Positions 4,280 to 5,888 of a stretch of 5,888 nt of DNA are shown in pieces. Source of the DNA: Puniceicoccales bacterium. Its GTDB lineage: Bacteria > Verrucomicrobiota > Verrucomicrobiae > Opitutales > LL51. Made by a program: the position numbers and the translations under genes. The stretch is taken from NCBI GenBank assembly GCA_031283485.1, contig JAITBR010000091.1:1-5888 (forward strand), read 5' to 3'. The notes beneath the pieces are model-generated. The model made no database searches, was not told the origin of the DNA, and saw nothing but the letters and a program-made list of their open reading frames with translations. How positions within the stretch are numbered: the first letter of the stretch is position 1; the number at the start of each line of letters is the position of its first letter.

Positions 4280-5888
4280 ATGAAAAATTTGAATGGGGAA
4301 GATTATAAACTTGAACATGACGCAATAAGGAATGGTGCATCGGAGCGCGCCAAGCAACAGCCGCTGCTGCGGCGCATAATAAAGGCACTGTCCAGTCGGG
4401 ATAAAGTCTTTCGAGAGATGGTTGTGGATATTGATCCAATGGAGAGTCGCGTGGCGCTGCTAGAGGATGGTATCCTAGAGAATTTTGAATTTGATCGCTA
4501 CGGGGAAGAAAACTTCATCGGGGCGATTTTTAAGGGAAAAATCCAGAATATCGAAGCCGGACTGAAGGCTATGTTCGTCAATATTGGCCAGGATAAAAAT
4601 GCATTTTTACACTATTGGGACATGTTGCCAGCGGCAAATGATAGTTCCTTTGAGGTCATCCGCAACAATCGGTCAAGTGAGTCCAAAAAGATTGAATTGC
4701 ATGATATTCCGAAACATTATCCGATTGGAACTAACATCATGATCCAAATCACCAAGGGGCAAATCGGCACGAAGGGGCCGAGAGTTACGACGAACATTTC
4801 CCTCCCGGGCAGATGCTTGGTGTTAATGCCGCTCAACGGGGAATGCGGAATTTCAAAGAAAATTGAAGATGACAAGGAGCGAATACGCCTGAAAGATATT
4901 TTGAACAAAATAAGTATTCCGGATGGAATGGGCGTGATAATTCGCACCGCGGGCATCGGAAAGAAAATTCGCCACTTCGTTCGCGATTTGCACATTTTGC
5001 TAAGGAAATGGCAAGATATTTCCGAACGGTATCAACGCAGTGAAAAACAAGAAATATTGTACAAAGAGCCAGATTTGCTGGAACGGACAGTTCGAGATTT
5101 TTTAACCGATGATATCGATCGTGTTATCGTAAATGAGGAAGAAGCGTACAACCGTATGCTTGGAATTGTGGGGCAAATATCGCCGCGTTCCAAATCAAAA
5201 TTTTTCTTGTTTAATGAAAACATTCCAATTTTTGAACGCTTCAATGTTGAACGCCAAGTGGGGCAAACATTCAAACGCTGCGTACCGCTTCCGTGTGGTG
5301 GTGAAATTGTCATACATGAGACCGAGGCGCTGACGTCCATAGATGTCAATACTAGCAATTACAAAGTTGGGGATGATGAAAACAAGAATTACATTTTTAG
5401 TTTGAATTGCGAGGCCGCTAAGGAAATCACGCGCCAACTTAGGCTGAGAAACATTGGTGGGCTGATTGTGATCGATTTCATTGACATGAAAAACAAACGC
5501 GATCGCATAAAATTGTATGAACTCGTCCGCGGTGAAATGGCTCGTGACAAAGCCAAAAGCCATGTTTTGCAAATTTCCCAGCTCGGGCTAATGGAGCTCT
5601 CTCGGCAGAGACATTCCCAGAGTAATAGCAGTGAATTACGTTCCGCATGCCCATACTGCAATGGTGACGGCTTTGTTAAGTCCGCTCTTACGATGTGCAG
5701 TGAGATCTATAGAAATATTGTGAGCTATATTCAGCATAATACCAACACGAAAGGCACGTGTGTCAAAATACATATCAATCCGGAGGTTTTGGAACAATTA
5801 AAGGCGAGAGAAAAGATTTTATTCGATGTGGAACAAAAATTTCATGTGAAATTATCCTGCGTTGCGGACACAACGTGTCATCTGGAGC
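4280..5888 (+). CDS. rng: Ribonuclease G/E family endoribonuclease, 3' partial
   Basis: A single-strand-specific, 5'-end-sensing endoribonuclease for rRNA maturation and mRNA turnover. 536 codons are open to the right edge with no stop. Residues 1-45 are a basic/polar extension; the family core starts at about M47 (MVVDIDPMESRVALLEDG). An S1 RNA-binding domain spans roughly 77-175 (FIGAIFKGKIQNIEAGLKAMFVNIG, then AFLH), with a polar insertion of about 30 residues at 115-147 between its strands. The DNase I-like catalytic part has IDVNTS with D355 and GGLIVIDFID with D399, equivalent to the Mg-binding Asp303 and Asp346 of E. coli RNase E. The zinc-link CPYC is at 457-460, which in RNase E joins subunits into the active tetramer. 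A small C-terminal domain begins afterwards. Whether a long RNase E-like scaffold follows cannot be seen, but the total suggests RNase G. The ATG is 43 nt after rodA with only a weak GGA (4268-4270); M47 at 4418 is an alternative start. Confidence 0.93.
   Translation, partial: MKNLNGEDYKLEHDAIRNGASERAKQQPLLRRIIKALSSRDKVFREMVVDIDPMESRVALLEDGILENFEFDRYGEENFIGAIFKGKIQNIEAGLKAMFVNIGQDKNAFLHYWDMLPAANDSSFEVIRNNRSSESKKIELHDIPKHYPIGTNIMIQITKGQIGTKGPRVTTNISLPGRCLVLMPLNGECGISKKIEDDKERIRLKDILNKISIPDGMGVIIRTAGIGKKIRHFVRDLHILLRKWQDISERYQRSEKQEILYKEPDLLERTVRDFLTDDIDRVIVNEEEAYNRMLGIVGQISPRSKSKFFLFNENIPIFERFNVERQVGQTFKRCVPLPCGGEIVIHETEALTSIDVNTSNYKVGDDENKNYIFSLNCEAAKEITRQLRLRNIGGLIVIDFIDMKNKRDRIKLYELVRGEMARDKAKSHVLQISQLGLMELSRQRHSQSNSSELRSACPYCNGDGFVKSALTMCSEIYRNIVSYIQHNTNTKGTCVKIHINPEVLEQLKAREKILFDVEQKFHVKLSCVADTTCHLE

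Noticed and set aside
4717..5661. Several open frames of 90-125 codons on the minus strand
   Set aside because: All lie antisense to rng, show no recognisable family, and the + strand frame carries clear RNase G/E motifs throughout.

Overview
The window comes from a Gram-negative bacterium and joins the end of a type III secretion system (T3SS) gene cluster to a run of housekeeping genes. All seven genes are on the + strand and tightly packed. The T3SS genes imply a two-membrane envelope and a host-associated or predatory lifestyle. rodA implies an elongasome that builds a peptidoglycan wall. The lineage cannot be fixed from the sequence alone. A PVC-type bacterium (Verrucomicrobiota/Chlamydiota) is one guess, based on gene neighbourhood and the long N-terminus of the RNase G; confidence is low. 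The SctN sequence itself reads closest, from memory, to the Hrp/HrcN type.

Positions 1-2147 hold the T3SS part: the 3' two thirds of sctN (export ATPase), sctO (coiled-coil stalk protein) and sctP (needle-length / substrate-switch protein). This is the classical N-O-P order. SctN powers unfolding and export, SctO links the ATPase ring to the export gate, and SctP measures needle or pilus length and triggers the specificity switch. The usual next gene, sctQ, is absent. Two details stand out: a run of nine A residues in sctO, where slippage would truncate the protein, and a nearly perfect 62-nt in-frame repeat (period 87 nt) in the presumed ruler part of sctP.

A 67-nt gap (2148-2214) without a convincing promoter or terminator leads into trxA (thioredoxin), ruvX (YqgF-type Holliday junction resolvase / RNase H fold), rodA (SEDS peptidoglycan glycosyltransferase) and rng (RNase G/E, open to the right edge). 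Spacings are 8 nt, a 20-nt overlap, and 43 nt, so these four probably form one transcription unit. They serve redox balance, nucleic-acid processing, side-wall synthesis and rRNA/mRNA maturation. The rodA-rng pair recalls the linkage of RNase G with cell-shape genes in other bacteria.

No RNA gene, CRISPR array, insertion sequence or integrase was seen, and no stretch over 300 bases lacks a gene. I found no clearly undescribed system. The best leads are the sctP repeat, the sctO poly-A tract and the abrupt end of the T3SS cluster.
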